From positions 6,805,001-6,869,000 of the forward strand of contig CM073562.1 of assembly GCA_037074615.1 (NCBI GenBank): 64,000 nt of DNA, written 5' to 3'. This DNA is from Leucaena leucocephala. Its lineage: Eukaryota > Streptophyta > Magnoliopsida > Fabales > Fabaceae. Position numbers and translations under genes: made by a program. This document shows, one piece after another, positions 45,531 to 58,660 of the stretch. How positions within the stretch are numbered: position 1 is the first letter of the stretch; each line of letters opens with the position of its first letter. The notes beneath the pieces were generated by a model. The model was not told where the DNA came from and did no database searches. It saw nothing but the letters and a program-made list of their open reading frames with translations.

Positions 45531-45787
45531 CTCATTCGGTCTTAATTATATAAGCTAATTAAGATATTGGTCTTAGTTTTAAATATAAAACCTCAATCTA
45601 TTTTATCTTTAATATGTATTAATTTTGCCAAACTAATCTATTTAACTTATAAATCATTATATAATATAATGTTATACATGACTACTTTAGGGAGATTATG
45701 TCATATTTATTATAATTAAGTAATTTATCTAACATTCTTTACCTATTCAAACTAGCTAAATAGCTCTTATATTAGAGATTGGAGGAG
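45531..45787. mobile_element. Stowaway-like MITE, 257 bp
   Basis: TA flanks at 45529-45530 and 45788-45789. The left end starts CTCATTCGGTCTTAATTATA and the right end in reverse complement starts CTCCTCCAATCTCTAATATA, both forms of the Tc1/mariner Stowaway terminus (consensus CTCCCTCCGTCTC). The interior is AT-rich and non-coding. Confidence 0.75.
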
Positions 45788-46054
45788 TATAAGTAAATGT
45801 TGATAATTTTTTTACTATAAATGATACTTTTTCCCTAAATGTAGAAGCCATATAACTAATTTGTAGAAATTATAAAAATTAGTTTACAAGTCATTGTAAG
45901 AAATGCGTTTGGACTGTTAGTTTTTTTAAAAGTATCACTTTTGATCATTTGTATTAAAAATTACTCTCTATGAAAATCCCCTTAATATGTTTTATCCCCA
46001 AGGAGAGTTTAGGAAAAAAATTATAAATTTAGGAGATAAATGGATTAAGGTTTT

Positions 46055-46600
46055 CACTACAAAATAAACTGAAATCTACAGCAGTTAGGGGTAAACCGCT
46101 GCAAAGTCTCATTTTGTAGTGGTTCTCCCTAAACCACTATAAATTTACAGCACTTTAATTGTAAATAGTGTATACAGAGATATTTGCTATAGTCAAAACT
46201 GCTACAAATAGGCAGGAACAAATATGTAGCGTTTTAAATAGCTACTAATTTTCTAGCCATAACACGTGAATTGTTTTTAGCAATTCAAACTGCTATGAAC
46301 TTCCAAGCAAATGAGTGACTATTGGTTTGCTAGGAGTTTACAATGGTTTATGACTGCTGTAAACTTTCGGGCTAAAGAGTGACTGTTAGCATGCTTGAGT
46401 TTACAACAGTTTAAACTGCTACAGACGTCCTGATGACTCATTTTGCTCTAGGGACATGTTTATAGTGGTTTGAATGCTGCAAAGCACCACACAGACCGAG
46501 ACATATCAAAGGCTGTAAGAAATTTGCAACGATTTTTCATAATTAACCGCTATAATTGTACAAACCGCTACAAAAAAGCGTACTTTGTGCAAAGTTTATT
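46055..46600. repeat. CACTA terminal and subterminal repeats
   Basis: Terminal CACTACAAAA plus many direct and inverted copies of GCTGCAAA/GCTACAAA and TTTACAGC-type words. The density drops after about 46600. Confidence 0.75.
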
Positions 46601-47116
46601 TATTTAAAAAGTTGAGTTATTTATTTAATTTAGTTATATATTGATTATAAATCCTTATTTAGCATTATTTAACTGCTTATTTAGCGAAGTTTAGATAGTT
46701 AGGTGGATTAGGAATACTTATTTGACAAGGAATATGTTGAACTTTATTTTTATTTGTTAATTACGAACATCAATTGGACTACAAAAACCTGTTTGACTAG
46801 GAATAGCTATTGGACTTTATTTTTTTAATATGTTGGACTTAAGAGTGGTGTTTGACTAGGAATATTTTTATCTGTTAATTAGGATTGTGATTAAGAATAT
46901 TTTGCAAAGTTTAATGTTTTGATTATTGAATTATGAACTTTTTTATAAATTAGACTTTATTTATATATTGATTAGTAATATATATAAGGAAATTATTTTA
47001 TTAGATTTAATAAAATCTTGCATTGTATATTTGTAATTTTATTTTAATATTTTGTCATGTAATTATTTACTTATAATTAATAGAATATGTCATCGTGTAT
47101 TTGTCATTTTAAATAG

Positions 47117-48256
47117 GATGAGTCATCGTAGGGGTAAGGAGGCGATGGTTCCATATAGACCTACCCCTAACTAGAGTGGTAGGGGCAAGGATTTTGAGTT
47201 GGATATCAATGCGAATGATTATGAGCCCTACTAGCTTAATGAGGCAATCATTTTGGATTTGTTTGAGGGAGGATCTCCTCAGACTAGATAACCTCCCACC
47301 AGTATGATGCATATGAGGGAGCAAATGGGAGAGAAGAGAAGGGTGGGATGCTAAGGAGGGGGATGAGCAGCCTCATTGTGAAAGGTGGAAAATGAGACAT
47401 TTGGTAGAAGTTGTAGGTAAGAATTTATTTAATTTGTACTTTGCAATTTATAATTTGAATTTTATATGAGCTTAAATAATATAATTATTTTTAAATTACA
47501 CTTTGTAGACAAGCAGGGGATCCAATCAAGTAGCAAGATGATAGCTATAGATGTCTCTATGATAACGAGGAGGTATATGATCATGTCAATTAACTGGATG
47601 GACTAGTCGATACAACAAGGGGTCAACTGTACAATAAATACCTGATGTTGTTGGGAAATGAGTAGAGTATACCCATTTCCCCCATCAATAAGAAGGATTG
47701 GAGGGTGATGGATGAGCCGATCAAGGACAAAGTGTGGGAACTAATAAAGGTAATTAATTTTAATTCTACATCAGTTATTTAAATTAATAAATATTTTCTT
47801 TAAAATTATTTAATGTACTTAATTGCAGACTAAGTTTGTGGTGGAAGAGCGTGAGTAGGGGAATAGCATGAAGAAGCTGACAGAGGACAAGAGGAATGTG
47901 AGGCCGACCCTATTTCATTAAGAGAGAGGTGACAGGACATGGAGTGAGGAGGAAATAACGAATGATATGCCTGATGGTGTCCCTGACTATATATGACTTT
48001 AGCTAATTAAGTTCAGAATATTTAATTTTTTACCTAGTTAACTGACTATATATGGAAGTCTTTTCAGGAAGCGTCCCATAGAGGTGCTGCCAGCATCCAT
48101 CACTATACCATGCTTCTTAGGTTGGCTCGAGCCCCTTCTTGGTTACTTACAATGAGATCATAAGTAAAGAAATTAAATTATTAGATGTCATTAACTACTT
48201 ATAAACTAATTTAATTTTTACATATTTATTTGTGATTGACTTAAAGGAGAGAAGGG
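47117..48256 (+). pseudogene. CACTA ORF2 (TnpA/Ptta-like) exons, 5' part
   Basis: The frame from ATG 47117 reads MSHRRGKEAMVPYRPTPN and continues through in-frame TAG/TAA codons at 47172, 47232 and 47289. A GTAAG donor follows at 47416 and a TTTGTAG acceptor near 47510. The next exon (47511-47750) ends KDWRVMDEPIKDKVWELIK at a GTAAT donor. The following exon (from 47829) continues TKFVVEERE in phase, as in plant Ptta/En/Spm transposases. Most stops are TAG or TAA where CAG or CAA would restore a Gln. Interrupted at 48257. Confidence 0.6.
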
Positions 48257-49498
48257 TGTTAGAATAGGCTAGATCACCCAAGATAGTGTGAATTTAGGTG
48301 TTTGTAGGATTTTAACACTTTGTTAAAACTTTTTTGAAATTCTTTTGCAATATGATAAGTGAAATAGATAGGCTTGAAAACTTTGACTAGATAATTGAAA
48401 TGAGTTGTTGGAAATATAAAGAGTTAAGGAAGAGAAAAATCACATAGAATAATTATTCTAGTTTAGTCTTTCCTTGACCTATGTCTAGTTCTTAGCTCCT
48501 CACTAAGATTTATAATCCACTATCTCCCCCAATATTATAGCAACTCTTAGTAGCCTTTACAACTTCAATTTTAATGGCTAAGTGAGAACTTTCTCAATCT
48601 TAAGGTAACACTACTCTCTAGTAGCAATACTCCCCTTTATAGAGACAAAAGCAAATCCTACCTTGAATCCCTGATTGCAAGGTTTGCTCTTAGATTTGGA
48701 TAAGGATAATAGAATATAGAACTCTCTCTGATAGAGCAAATGATACATTATAGTACATGATATTTTCTCTCTCTTAATATATGATGATGGTAAATAACGA
48801 AGAACAAAAAGTTCGATGCTTTCTCAGTCTAACGATATTTTGTTATTATGATGATGCATTCATAGTTTGTCAGTCTTCTTCTTGAATGCTCTCTTATTTA
48901 TATATGAAGTTTGAGCTTTTGACTGTTGAGCATTATCTCTTTCTCTGTTGAGTTTTTCTTCTTCCATTGAGAATATGACAATTAGAACTAGCCGTTGAAG
49001 CTTTTGACACAAAGTGCCTTTTTACCGTTAGAGTCCATTAGCTTTAATATTTGTCTAATATCATTATAATCATGTCTTTGGATATCTTAAATGAAGTTTG
49101 ACATAATCAAGAGAAGTTCTGGTGATAATCGTTCAGTACTTGACTTCCATCTTCTGATTATCTTTCAATTTAAGAACAATAGTGATCTATCAACTATTAT
49201 AACTTCCTCTATTTAACTCTAAACATAGAAAATGACCTATTGTCAGAAAACTTTCTATGTCTACTTTCCAATGAACAAGTTTGACTCCAACATTCATTCT
49301 TGATAGAAATATATGATCAATTTACTGAGTAGAGGTCATGGCCAAAACATTAATTCTATGCTTCATATTGCGAAAGGCATATCTCCCTCATATGAGAGTC
49401 GTTGGTGATGAAATTGGTTCCATTGAACCACATTTCGAGTCTAGTTTTAATATGAATCTAATTTTACCTCAATAAGATAAGTAGATCTTAAGATATGG

Positions 49499-52400
49499 TG
49501 TTATATCCTAAATTTTGATAGAAGGAATTTATAAGGAACATTTAAGGTCAAGAGTATTATATTGAAATTAAAAAGTCTCAAAGGTTAAATTTTAGGAAAA
49601 TAAGTAAAAGAAAAATAAAAAAATAATAATCACAAAATATTTTGGGGCTAAAAAAATTAAGAAAAAAAAATCATGAAATAGATATTTTGGGATCTAAAAA
49701 TTATAGAAAAGTTTATTTCTCTAAGAGAGGAATAAATTATTCAATAGCTATTGTTTTCAAATTTTAAAGCTATATTTGTTTTTGGAAAAATCAAGAAAAT
49801 AGCTAGAGGTTAATTTTTGATATGAAATTTTTAGGAAAATTATCTTATAAGCTAAAGAAGCTATTGGAGGAAGAAAATTCTAATACACTATAAAGGATTA
49901 ATTTCTACAAATTTCTAACGGCTTCAAAAAATATAGCAAAGGATAAAAATGGGAATAATCAAGAGCTGAAGCACATACTTATCTTTTCTTCCACACCATC
50001 TACCTCATGTGATACTCGCTCACTTAAACACCTTCAACCATTCCTCCATACTCATTCTCATTCTTAACCGACCCCAAGAAAGTCAGAATAATGAGAGTGA
50101 GAGATCAATAAGGCCATCGGTGAAGGCAACTGGACCAGGAGATATTGCTTGTAATCGACGATTCTAACTTAGGTGAGTCTCACCTGTCTTCTCCATCTTT
50201 CCTCTTTTAATCTGTGAGTTTCTGAGGTGATTTCGTCGAGTGAAAGTTAGAGTTTTGAGAGGAAGCTGCAGATTAAGTGAAGTAAAGTAAAGCTTCTCTG
50301 TTGCTGTGTGTTGGGCATGATTTGGCTTATTAAAATCAGATTTTAGTAAGGAAACATATCAATTTGGTGTATAAAAACAAAGATTTAAGCTTACTAACTT
50401 GAAACCTAGTCAAAATGTGAAGCTTAATTGTTATATGTTCTTGCTCTATTTTGGGATTAATATTATGAAAACAGAGGGTTTCTGATTGTGTTGAGAAGTT
50501 TTAGATCGTTTAAAATTTGAAATTTAGTGGGAGCATGAAATAATGATTGAGTTATGAGTTTGTTTTCTTCCTCTGTTTGGACAATCAATGAGCAAATGAA
50601 TAATTATTTTTGCATAGTTACATAGAGGAAAAGAAAAGGTGATTAACAAGATTCAAAATTATGGAATGTGAGCATTGTATGTGCAGATCCTTGTCATATA
50701 TGGTTTGTGGGGTATGCTTAGTTTTTCCCTTATTCCTCTATTGCGGTTGTACGTGTGTGTGATTAAGACTTTTATTGTTCTCTCTAGCTGGACGTTTGAA
50801 GAAAGGAAGGGTAATTAGTGACTTTATCTAGATAATAACTTAAGCTAAGAGATGTTTTTGAATTTGTATTTTATGGTACTTTCCTCTAAATCTTACAAGA
50901 AGCTTAAAGTGGATTGGGTGCTATTTATTTGTTAACCCAAGATATTTTTTTATGAACTTAGCTTAGAAAATCTGGTGAGTCTAGTCATATTGAAATGTTG
51001 TATAGATGATAACTTATGAACTATGATATTTGTTTGGTGTCTTGATATTTGTAGGCACACAAGCTATTTGTTAAAAGTATAAGAGAAATTTTGTGAAAAT
51101 AAATTGTTAAAATCCTTTATTAAGTTTGTAAAGGTATATATGCATAGTTGTTGTGGTGGTTTAGTTTGGTTATTTAATAGGAGTGGTTTATAGCTGCAAT
51201 GTATAAACTTGGGGCTGTAGTCTTAAAAGGAATAATTCTAGAGCTTGTCAAATTGAATGCACATTGGGTATTAGACAAAATGCTCTAAAGGAAAGAATAC
51301 TTATTTAGATACGTGTTTCTATAGTGTTTTGGCTGGTATGAATTTAGATCCTATTTTGGATTGACTATGATTCAAATCTTACTTAAAGATAAATTTAGAA
51401 ACTTTATAACTTCATAAGTTTGCTTGTGCTTATGTTAGCAGTGGGATGTCTATGTGGTGTTTGGTTATGTTCATTGAGATGATGGAAATTATTGATAAAT
51501 AATTTAGAGAACATAAAATTTAGTTAGAATAATAAGATATTGATATAAAGGTAGTGGGTATGAGTTAAGTGGATGAACTCTTATACGATAAAAATTTGGT
51601 TTTATAATTCAATGAAAGTGGTGGCAATGGTTTTTGCTGTGAGGTAAATTGAAATGTGGACGAGGTATATAGTCAAAGAGTTAATAATTATAATAAATAA
51701 GATATTATGTATATTTTATATTAAGTTAGAGTAATAACATTTTTGTTTTGGGATAGTAGGAATGTAAATCAAAGGCAGATGAACAAGAAGAAGTGATATG
51801 TATTTGGGGAGCGGCTAGATAAGAATAAGTCATGATATATTTGGAAGAGCAGCAGGTGAGTGAATAATATCCCTAAAAATAATATTTTCAATAATAACTT
51901 GTTATTTGATTGTTCAACTTAAAAATATAAATTTTTAGTATGATTTGTTAAAGGCATGGTTATGTGAATTCATAACTTTGATGAAGATTGTTGGTTTTTT
52001 TTCAATTGGTTTAAAAAATGATTATGGTTATGTATGAAAATGGATGAAGAAGTTTTAGAACACGACTTTGGCAAATGTTATATTAAGTTGATTTTCTTCA
52101 TGAAATATGCTTATGAGAATTTTATTATTTGAATAATTATCCATATGAATTGAAGAAATCTTTTGATAAGTTATTTTAATGTTCATGCTGTGGTTTCATG
52201 ATTATGAAGTATTTTTAGTGAAAACTGTTATATTGGAAAGTGTTGTGATTATTGAACATCAAATGGACCACACGTATGTTAGAAAGGTTTTAGAAAGAAA
52301 GGAATATAGAACATTGGTTGCTAATAGCAGTACTGTTAATCCTTGGTGCACCATGGTTAAATCTGAGCTCAATGGATATTCGTGAGTCTCGTACTCGAGC

Positions 52401-53698
52401 CAGTTATTCATGGAATTTGTTCTCGCGCTTGTTATTCGTAGGTCTCGTACATGTGTCTGTTATTTATGGGTCTCATACTTGCGCCTATTTTTGTGGCTTT
52501 GGGCCATGCCATATTGGTTAGTTACCCCCGTGGACTATGCTCATGCTTTTTTCGTGGCCTCATGCTACGCTTGTTTAGTTACCCTCGTGGACTGTGTGTC
52601 CACACCTATTTTCGTGGCTTTGAGCTGCGCTGGATTGATTAGTTATCCTTGTGAACTGTGTGTCCATGCCTATTGTAGTTCTATTAAAGTCCTACGGAAA
52701 AATGATTATTTTGAAAGGGTTGTTTTAAATGGTTTTCCTGAAATTAAATGTTTACTGAAATATTTGTATTGAATTACTAAATGTTATGATTTACATTTTA
52801 AACATGTTGAAATTGTTTATTTTTGCATTTTAAATTATGTTTTTGCGATATTATTCACGAGTAAATTATTTGGCTTCAGATAGTACAATTAACCCTATTC
52901 CTCCAGCTGAGCAGTGAAGAGCCTCACGTTCGATCTGGAGCATTAATTTTTTTAGCAAATCTCCTTTTGATGTAATTATAATTTGTAAAAAACTTGTATG
53001 GTTTTGTTAAAAGCATATATGCTCCACATAGCCTATGGATAAGATTCTGGTTCTTTTGGAAAATATTACAGTTGATTTTGAAACACTTGCAGTCTGTTGT
53101 AAGATTGTTGGGAGGTCGGCTATACAACGACGATCCTACCAAAATTTCTACAGATGACTTGCCTTTTTATTTAGAAGTGTAATATATTATGATTACCATT
53201 TCAAGTGTTTTATTTAAAGTTTTAGGCTTAAGGAATATGGATTTATTCATATTTTGGAAAACACACAAACCATGGTTTTAGAAGCTCTTTTGAGCAAAAC
53301 CTTAGTTTGGGAAAATTTCAAAACAAATAGCCATATTTGTCCAAAAGGGCTTTTGGACTAAAACATGGTTTAAAACTAGGGTTTTAGATAAGTTACTGAG
53401 ACTAGCTTATAGAGTAGTAAAAAAGCTTATAGACTATCAAATTACTATTTTACCCTTACTTTTTCTTACACCCTCTCTCCTCTCTATCCTCTCTTCTCTC
53501 TCTTCTCCACTCTCTCTCATCTCTCATTTTTCCTATATTTAATAAAATCATACTTTTTTAGTAATTTTTCAATTACAAATGTCCTTTTGGTAATAACTAT
53601 CTAAACACTCATTTATTCAGAACCACTTTTTTCCTATAAGCTTTTCTTCCAAAGCCCTTTTTTTTATAAGCCCTTTTGCAAACTCATCCAAATAGTCC
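49499..53698. mobile_element. 4.2-kb insertion in the copia LTR, LTR-like start
   Basis: Flanked by exact TATGG (49494-49498 and 53699-53703). It starts TGTTATATCCTAAATTTTGA, like long gypsy (chromovirus) LTRs. A mirrored end GAAGTGTAATA occurs near 53186, followed by about 500 bp of AT- and pyrimidine-rich DNA with inverted AAGGGCTTTTGG/CCAAAGCCCTTT words (53340-53690). It ends AAATAGTCC rather than CA. Probably a solo or partial gypsy LTR plus a second small element. No gene is visible; plus-strand frames at 52179-52772 lie over LTR repeats. Confidence 0.55.
52380..52680. repeat. Imperfect tandem repeats inside the 4.2-kb insertion
   Basis: Three units of about 29 bp around GTCTCGTAC...GTTATT (52385-52495) are followed by units of about 60 bp around TTAGTTACCC...GTGGACT (52517-52680). 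Similar degenerate blocks occur in long gypsy LTRs. No coding sense is evident. Confidence 0.6.
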
Positions 53699-53759
53699 TA
53701 TGGTCGAAATACTCAACCTATGTTGATGTAGAGCATAACTGAGTAGTAAAAATGAAGAG

Positions 53760-55180
53760 ATTAATCGATTAATTGTAATTAATGAATTAATTTAGAAAAA
53801 CTGACATATTTAAGTTGATTTATTGATCATCATTTATGTTGATTTATTGATCATCATCTTCTCCCTTTGCAATTCCTTTACTCCTTTGTTTAGTTGATCA
53901 AGAATTTGATTATTTTTTTATTCTTAAACTTGATTAGTTGAATTTATAGTCGATTAATTCCTTCTTCTTCCAATGACTTCTTCACAGTTCTTCCATATTA
54001 ATTAAATCCAAATTTGATTAATTGTAATTAATCAAATTATAGTTCGATTAATGTTCAATTTCCACACTAAACCAATTACCCAATCTATGAATGTCTCCAT
54101 GTTCTGTGTCTGAACTGAACCAAAATCTTGTCTTCTAATCTTAATCTTATAATCACTTTATTTAATTGAATTGTTAGTAGACAAAGACTTTATATATGAA
54201 GTGAGGATTGATGCAATAGATTTAAGATCGAATAGAATAAATTCAAGATTGATATGATAGTAAGACATCACATGCTTATTTAGTTGAATTCATAGTCGGT
54301 AGTTTAAGCAATGATTAAGTGCATAAAGAAGTAATATTCAACTCATTTTATAAACACATCACGTTCAAATAAAGTTCTGATGGCTTTCTTTTGAAAAGTA
54401 TATTGTATTAATTGATTAACTAATCGATTAATCATCATTAATTTGATCAATGTTTCAATTAATGTGAGAGTATAACATTGATTATATTGTTTAACCATAT
54501 TCAATATAAATTTGATAAGATAAGTTTCTTAAAAAATTTATAATGAAGAATAATGAGAAACAAGAGCATACCTTAGATTTGAATAAAACATATATAGTTC
54601 AGAGAGAGATGCAAGTAGTTCCAGTGTAAATGGAGAAGTATCAGTGAAATATATGAAGTTAATAGAACAACTAATCTATTAATGTAAATTAATCAAATCC
54701 TTAGTCGATTAATGTCTTTGAAGGAATTGACACAGAAATATTTTTAAAACATATTAATCGAACAGTCAATCGATTATTGTAAGTTAATGATTAATGCATT
54801 CAGATTTATTTTTACAAAATGATTCTGAATTGATTAGTCAAACAATTAATGCATTAATTTGGTTAATCAATTAACTATTCGATTAATATAGTTTATTTTG
54901 ACTAAAAAACTATTCTGAATAGATTAATCGAATAGGCAATCGATTAATTAGAATTACTCGATTAATTAATCGATTAATTGCCTTATATTTTCAATTCCAG
55001 AGAGCAATGACTTTACATTAATCAAATGATCAATCGATTAATGGACACTCATTAATTGATTGATTGTTTGATTAATTGATATTAATCGATTGACTAATCG
55101 ATTAACCAATAAAAATTGAATATAAAAAATAATGCATTAATATACATTAATCAATTACCTAATCAATTAATTCAATAAAT
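53760..55180. repeat. Palindrome array (CGATTAAT words) in left LTR
   Basis: At least eight CGATTAAT words and several TTAATCGA words occur. They are often paired as two half sites separated by about 7 bases, such as ATTAATCGA, ATAGGCA, ATCGATTAAT near 54922-54945. The same layout recurs in the right LTR at 60810-62200, with more CG to TG/CA loss. Confidence 0.8.
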
Positions 55181-55385
55181 CATTAAAATAATAGTATTGA
55201 CATAGAAGCAACTTGAATCACGTTTCATATAATCAAAACATGCAATTAGTCAATCTTGTATTAAAAATAATTTGTATAAGAAATTGAATCAGATGCTGCT
55301 CTTGCTAAATCAATTGTGAATTTGATATTTTAACATTACTGAAAACTTTTTGCCAAATGTCATCATTAAAACATACTTTCCAACA

Positions 55386-58300
55386 ATCTCCCTATTTTTT
55401 ATGATTTCAAATCCTTAATGAAAAATAATATTTTTCATGTATGATTTCTACCCTATTTGTCATCAGTAAAAGTTTAAAGGATATCAAATGTAAGATTTAT
55501 TACTCCCCTTTAACAAGTAAGATATCAAATGTAAGATTTATTACATCATTTTCACTTAATGTGATGCAAATATAAGAGATAAAGCAAAATATGAGAAATA
55601 TGATTAAAAAAGGAATGATACAATGTTTAACATAAATAGAGAGGGTTTCGAGATGCTCATTTGATTTTGGCAGTGGTTACATATCATAGCATCCTTGTAG
55701 CTTGTTAATTCTTCTATAATGATTTTAAAACATGTCTTGCATGAAGAATGTTAGCATCTTCAAGAAACCTTTCCACCTAAGATATTTTCTAGTTTAATCA
55801 TGGAAGGGGTCATATGAATAACTCATCATCAAAACATAATGAATTGATAGTGAATGCATATGAATTATATTAGGAGATGAGCTTTATGAGATAAGATACA
55901 TATGTGAATGTGAAGCTCCCTTTAATCAATGCAAGATATGAAGGAAATATTAGAATAGAGTTGAGAGCTCTCCCTTAATTGAACAGTTGGTTGAAGCTTT
56001 GAAGAATAGAGACCTTGTTTGCTTTTAATACTACAATCAAATGGGTTTCTTTGATACTCAATGTTTTTTGAGTCCAAGGGGTTAAATAGAGCAATTTTAT
56101 TGGTACCAAATGTTAGTGACAGATCAGGGTACCTTTTGAGTAAATCATTTGCTCTGAAATTCTTTTGAATATAATATAATGATAAAATCTTTGAAGAATA
56201 AATTCTATCTCAGTAATGTAGAAACTTTCAAGAAATAATGTTCCTTTTGGAATAAGGTTTTTATACAATTTCTGAAAGATTTGATAAAGACAGATGCCTC
56301 AGTCAAAAAACACGCCCTAGTTGAATTGGAATTCAACCAAATTAGTTAAATGAGGTTTTTCAAATTAGTTTCATAGTAAATTGATTTTAAAAAAAAAGTA
56401 TATGAACTTTTATAAAATAAAAATGATTTGATGCATAAACTTAAAATATAATTTTGGATTGTGAATTAATCAATTATATGTTCTATTAATCGATCAGTTA
56501 ATCGATTAATTTCACATATAAGAACACATATCAACATTTAACATTAATTAATAGATTAGGTATTCGATTAATCACAATTAATCGAACTGTTAATCAATTA
56601 ACTCTATAAAACTGAAATCATTTAACATATTTATCACTAATTAATCGATTAGCTGTTCGATTAGTCTCAATTAATGGAACAGTTGATCGATTAATTATAT
56701 AAAACATAACTCACAGACATACATTAGTCAATTAATTAATTGATTAACACACATATTTCACAAAAATAAACACAATATGGTAAAATCATTGAAGGATAAA
56801 AATGCAAACTTTTTTTGGGAAGCAATGCTTCCTTGAAATAAAATTAATCAAAAGATGAAAATTTAAAAACAGATTTTAAAACTTGTTAAAACCATGGAAG
56901 TTAGCAAATTGTAGAAAAAAATATCAAATAGCTTCAGTTTGAAAGATCAAGTCGAATAACATTTTAAACATCGAAGTTAACATGTTAGAAAATTTTTCAA
57001 GAGCAAAATTCATATAGATAAGTGTTAGCCAAAAAAGCTTTACACGATGAATATTCAAAGACTTTGCTCATACTCAAATATTGGACTTTTTAAATATTAT
57101 GAAATACAACCCGTTAATCCAAATGACTATCGTGTTAAATAAGTTCTAGCTGAGAATACAAGTCATTCTGTTGAGATGATTAATACATTTTCATGCTTGG
57201 AATAACTCAGTCAGTAAGGAATGTGCACATTAAGCATAGGACTCTTATGTATTGTAATCTTTCTATGAGGATAGGCTTGAAATTCATATAGATGATTAAC
57301 TAGTTATACATATAGTAAGTCTAACTCATTAGATAAGAGGACTCAGAAGTTCAAGCATTGAGTAACATATTAAGATCAATGATTAGTATTATGGAAATAT
57401 CTTCAAGATAGATTTGAAGCATTTCTGAAATTTTCACTCAAAGATATTAACTTCAAGCTTTGAAAAAAATTGAATGCTAATCAAAATCAAATGCATATTC
57501 AAATCAAATTTATGCAAGTGAAAAGATGAGTATTTTCATAATCAAGTGTATGCAATTTTTGTAGAGATAAAAACATTTGATGTGTGAATTTGAAATCCAA
57601 GAAAACTAAATTTTGGATTATATATTTCAAAATAAACTCAAAGAAAAGCTATGCACAATTTTGCTTTTCGTCCATTTAGCAATATGAAAATATTTTAAAA
57701 AACCTTTAAAGAATTATTGTGAATGAAATGTAATAAGGAACAAGTATTCGTCATCCAAATATGAATTCATTTAATAAGCACAATATTGGGTAGGAATAAA
57801 TTTTACCATATTTTCACTTGTTCTTATGACAACTTGTTTGATTTTGGTGTGCTTCATATAGTCTTTTTATTTTGTATAATTTAGCACCAAACTCCAAGCT
57901 CTACTTATTCAACTTCCTTAAGATTTGATTTATTTCTCTATGTACGCACCTACTTGATATGAAATTTTCTTTCTTCTTCCTAAAAAACAATATAAGTCTC
58001 TTTCTTCCTTGGTATCCAATTTCACTTGAATCCACTTATGGTGAGTTTGTAGGAAACACAATACACTTCATATGCTCAGAGAATATGGCCAATTTGGAAT
58101 AATTGAGCATAGTGAAATAAATATGTCTTTATGCATAAAAAGAGATATTTGCTTTTTAGTTTATGTATACATAAAGAATTGGGCTATTGAACATTGCATT
58201 TTTCTCCTTTATAAAATATTTCTCAGTTGGCTTTCTACAGGAGTATGAACAAATAAAAAAATTAAAGCAGTTGCAACGTTCATTCCTAAGATTACATATA

Positions 58301-58660
58301 CAAACCTCAATTAATTGTTAAACATACTAATGCAGGAGGTTTATCATTATAACTTTACCTTAGGTGCATAGAGGATTATCTTTACATACCTATTGCATCT
58401 TTGAATATCTTCTGACTGATACTTGCAATGGTCTCTCAACTATTATGAACTTTGATGCTTGAGAGATCATTCTTGTTTTATTCTCCTAAAGGTAATTAAA
58501 TGGTATACTACGATATTCTATTTTTGAGCCAGAACACACTCATTGATCTTTTCTCTATTGATTCTTATAAATAGGCTTGGAGGTTGCAGCAATAGATTAT
58601 TCATGAGTTCTTCTTAGTAATGTGGCTTTCACTAATGCACCGTATCCATTCCTCTTAATC
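55386..58660 (-). other. Interior of large copia element, non-coding or decayed
   Basis: No protease, integrase or RT motif could be read in any frame. A second cluster of ATTAATCGA and CGATTAAT words lies at 56460-56745, outside the LTR. The rest is AT-rich. Confidence 0.5.

Larger units (their letters stand above)
48257..55385 (-). repeat. 3' LTR of the large copia element, interrupted
   Basis: Segments 48257-49498 and 53704-55385 match 59560-62388 in order. The break is an exact TATGG duplication around a 4200-bp insertion. The right segment is rich in ATTAATCGATTAAT-type words. The purine tract AAAAAATAGGGAGA on the minus strand adjoins 55386. Confidence 0.82.

Noticed and set aside
52179..52772. 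Overlapping plus-strand frames with Cys/Ala/Phe repeats, looking like a small secreted protein family
   Set aside because: Three phases are open over the same tandem-repeat DNA within an LTR-like insertion; the repeat explains the frames.
53760..55180. CRISPR-like array because of short repeated words
   Set aside because: Repeats are degenerate, of variable spacing and palindromic, lie in both LTRs of a plant retrotransposon, and no cas genes exist.
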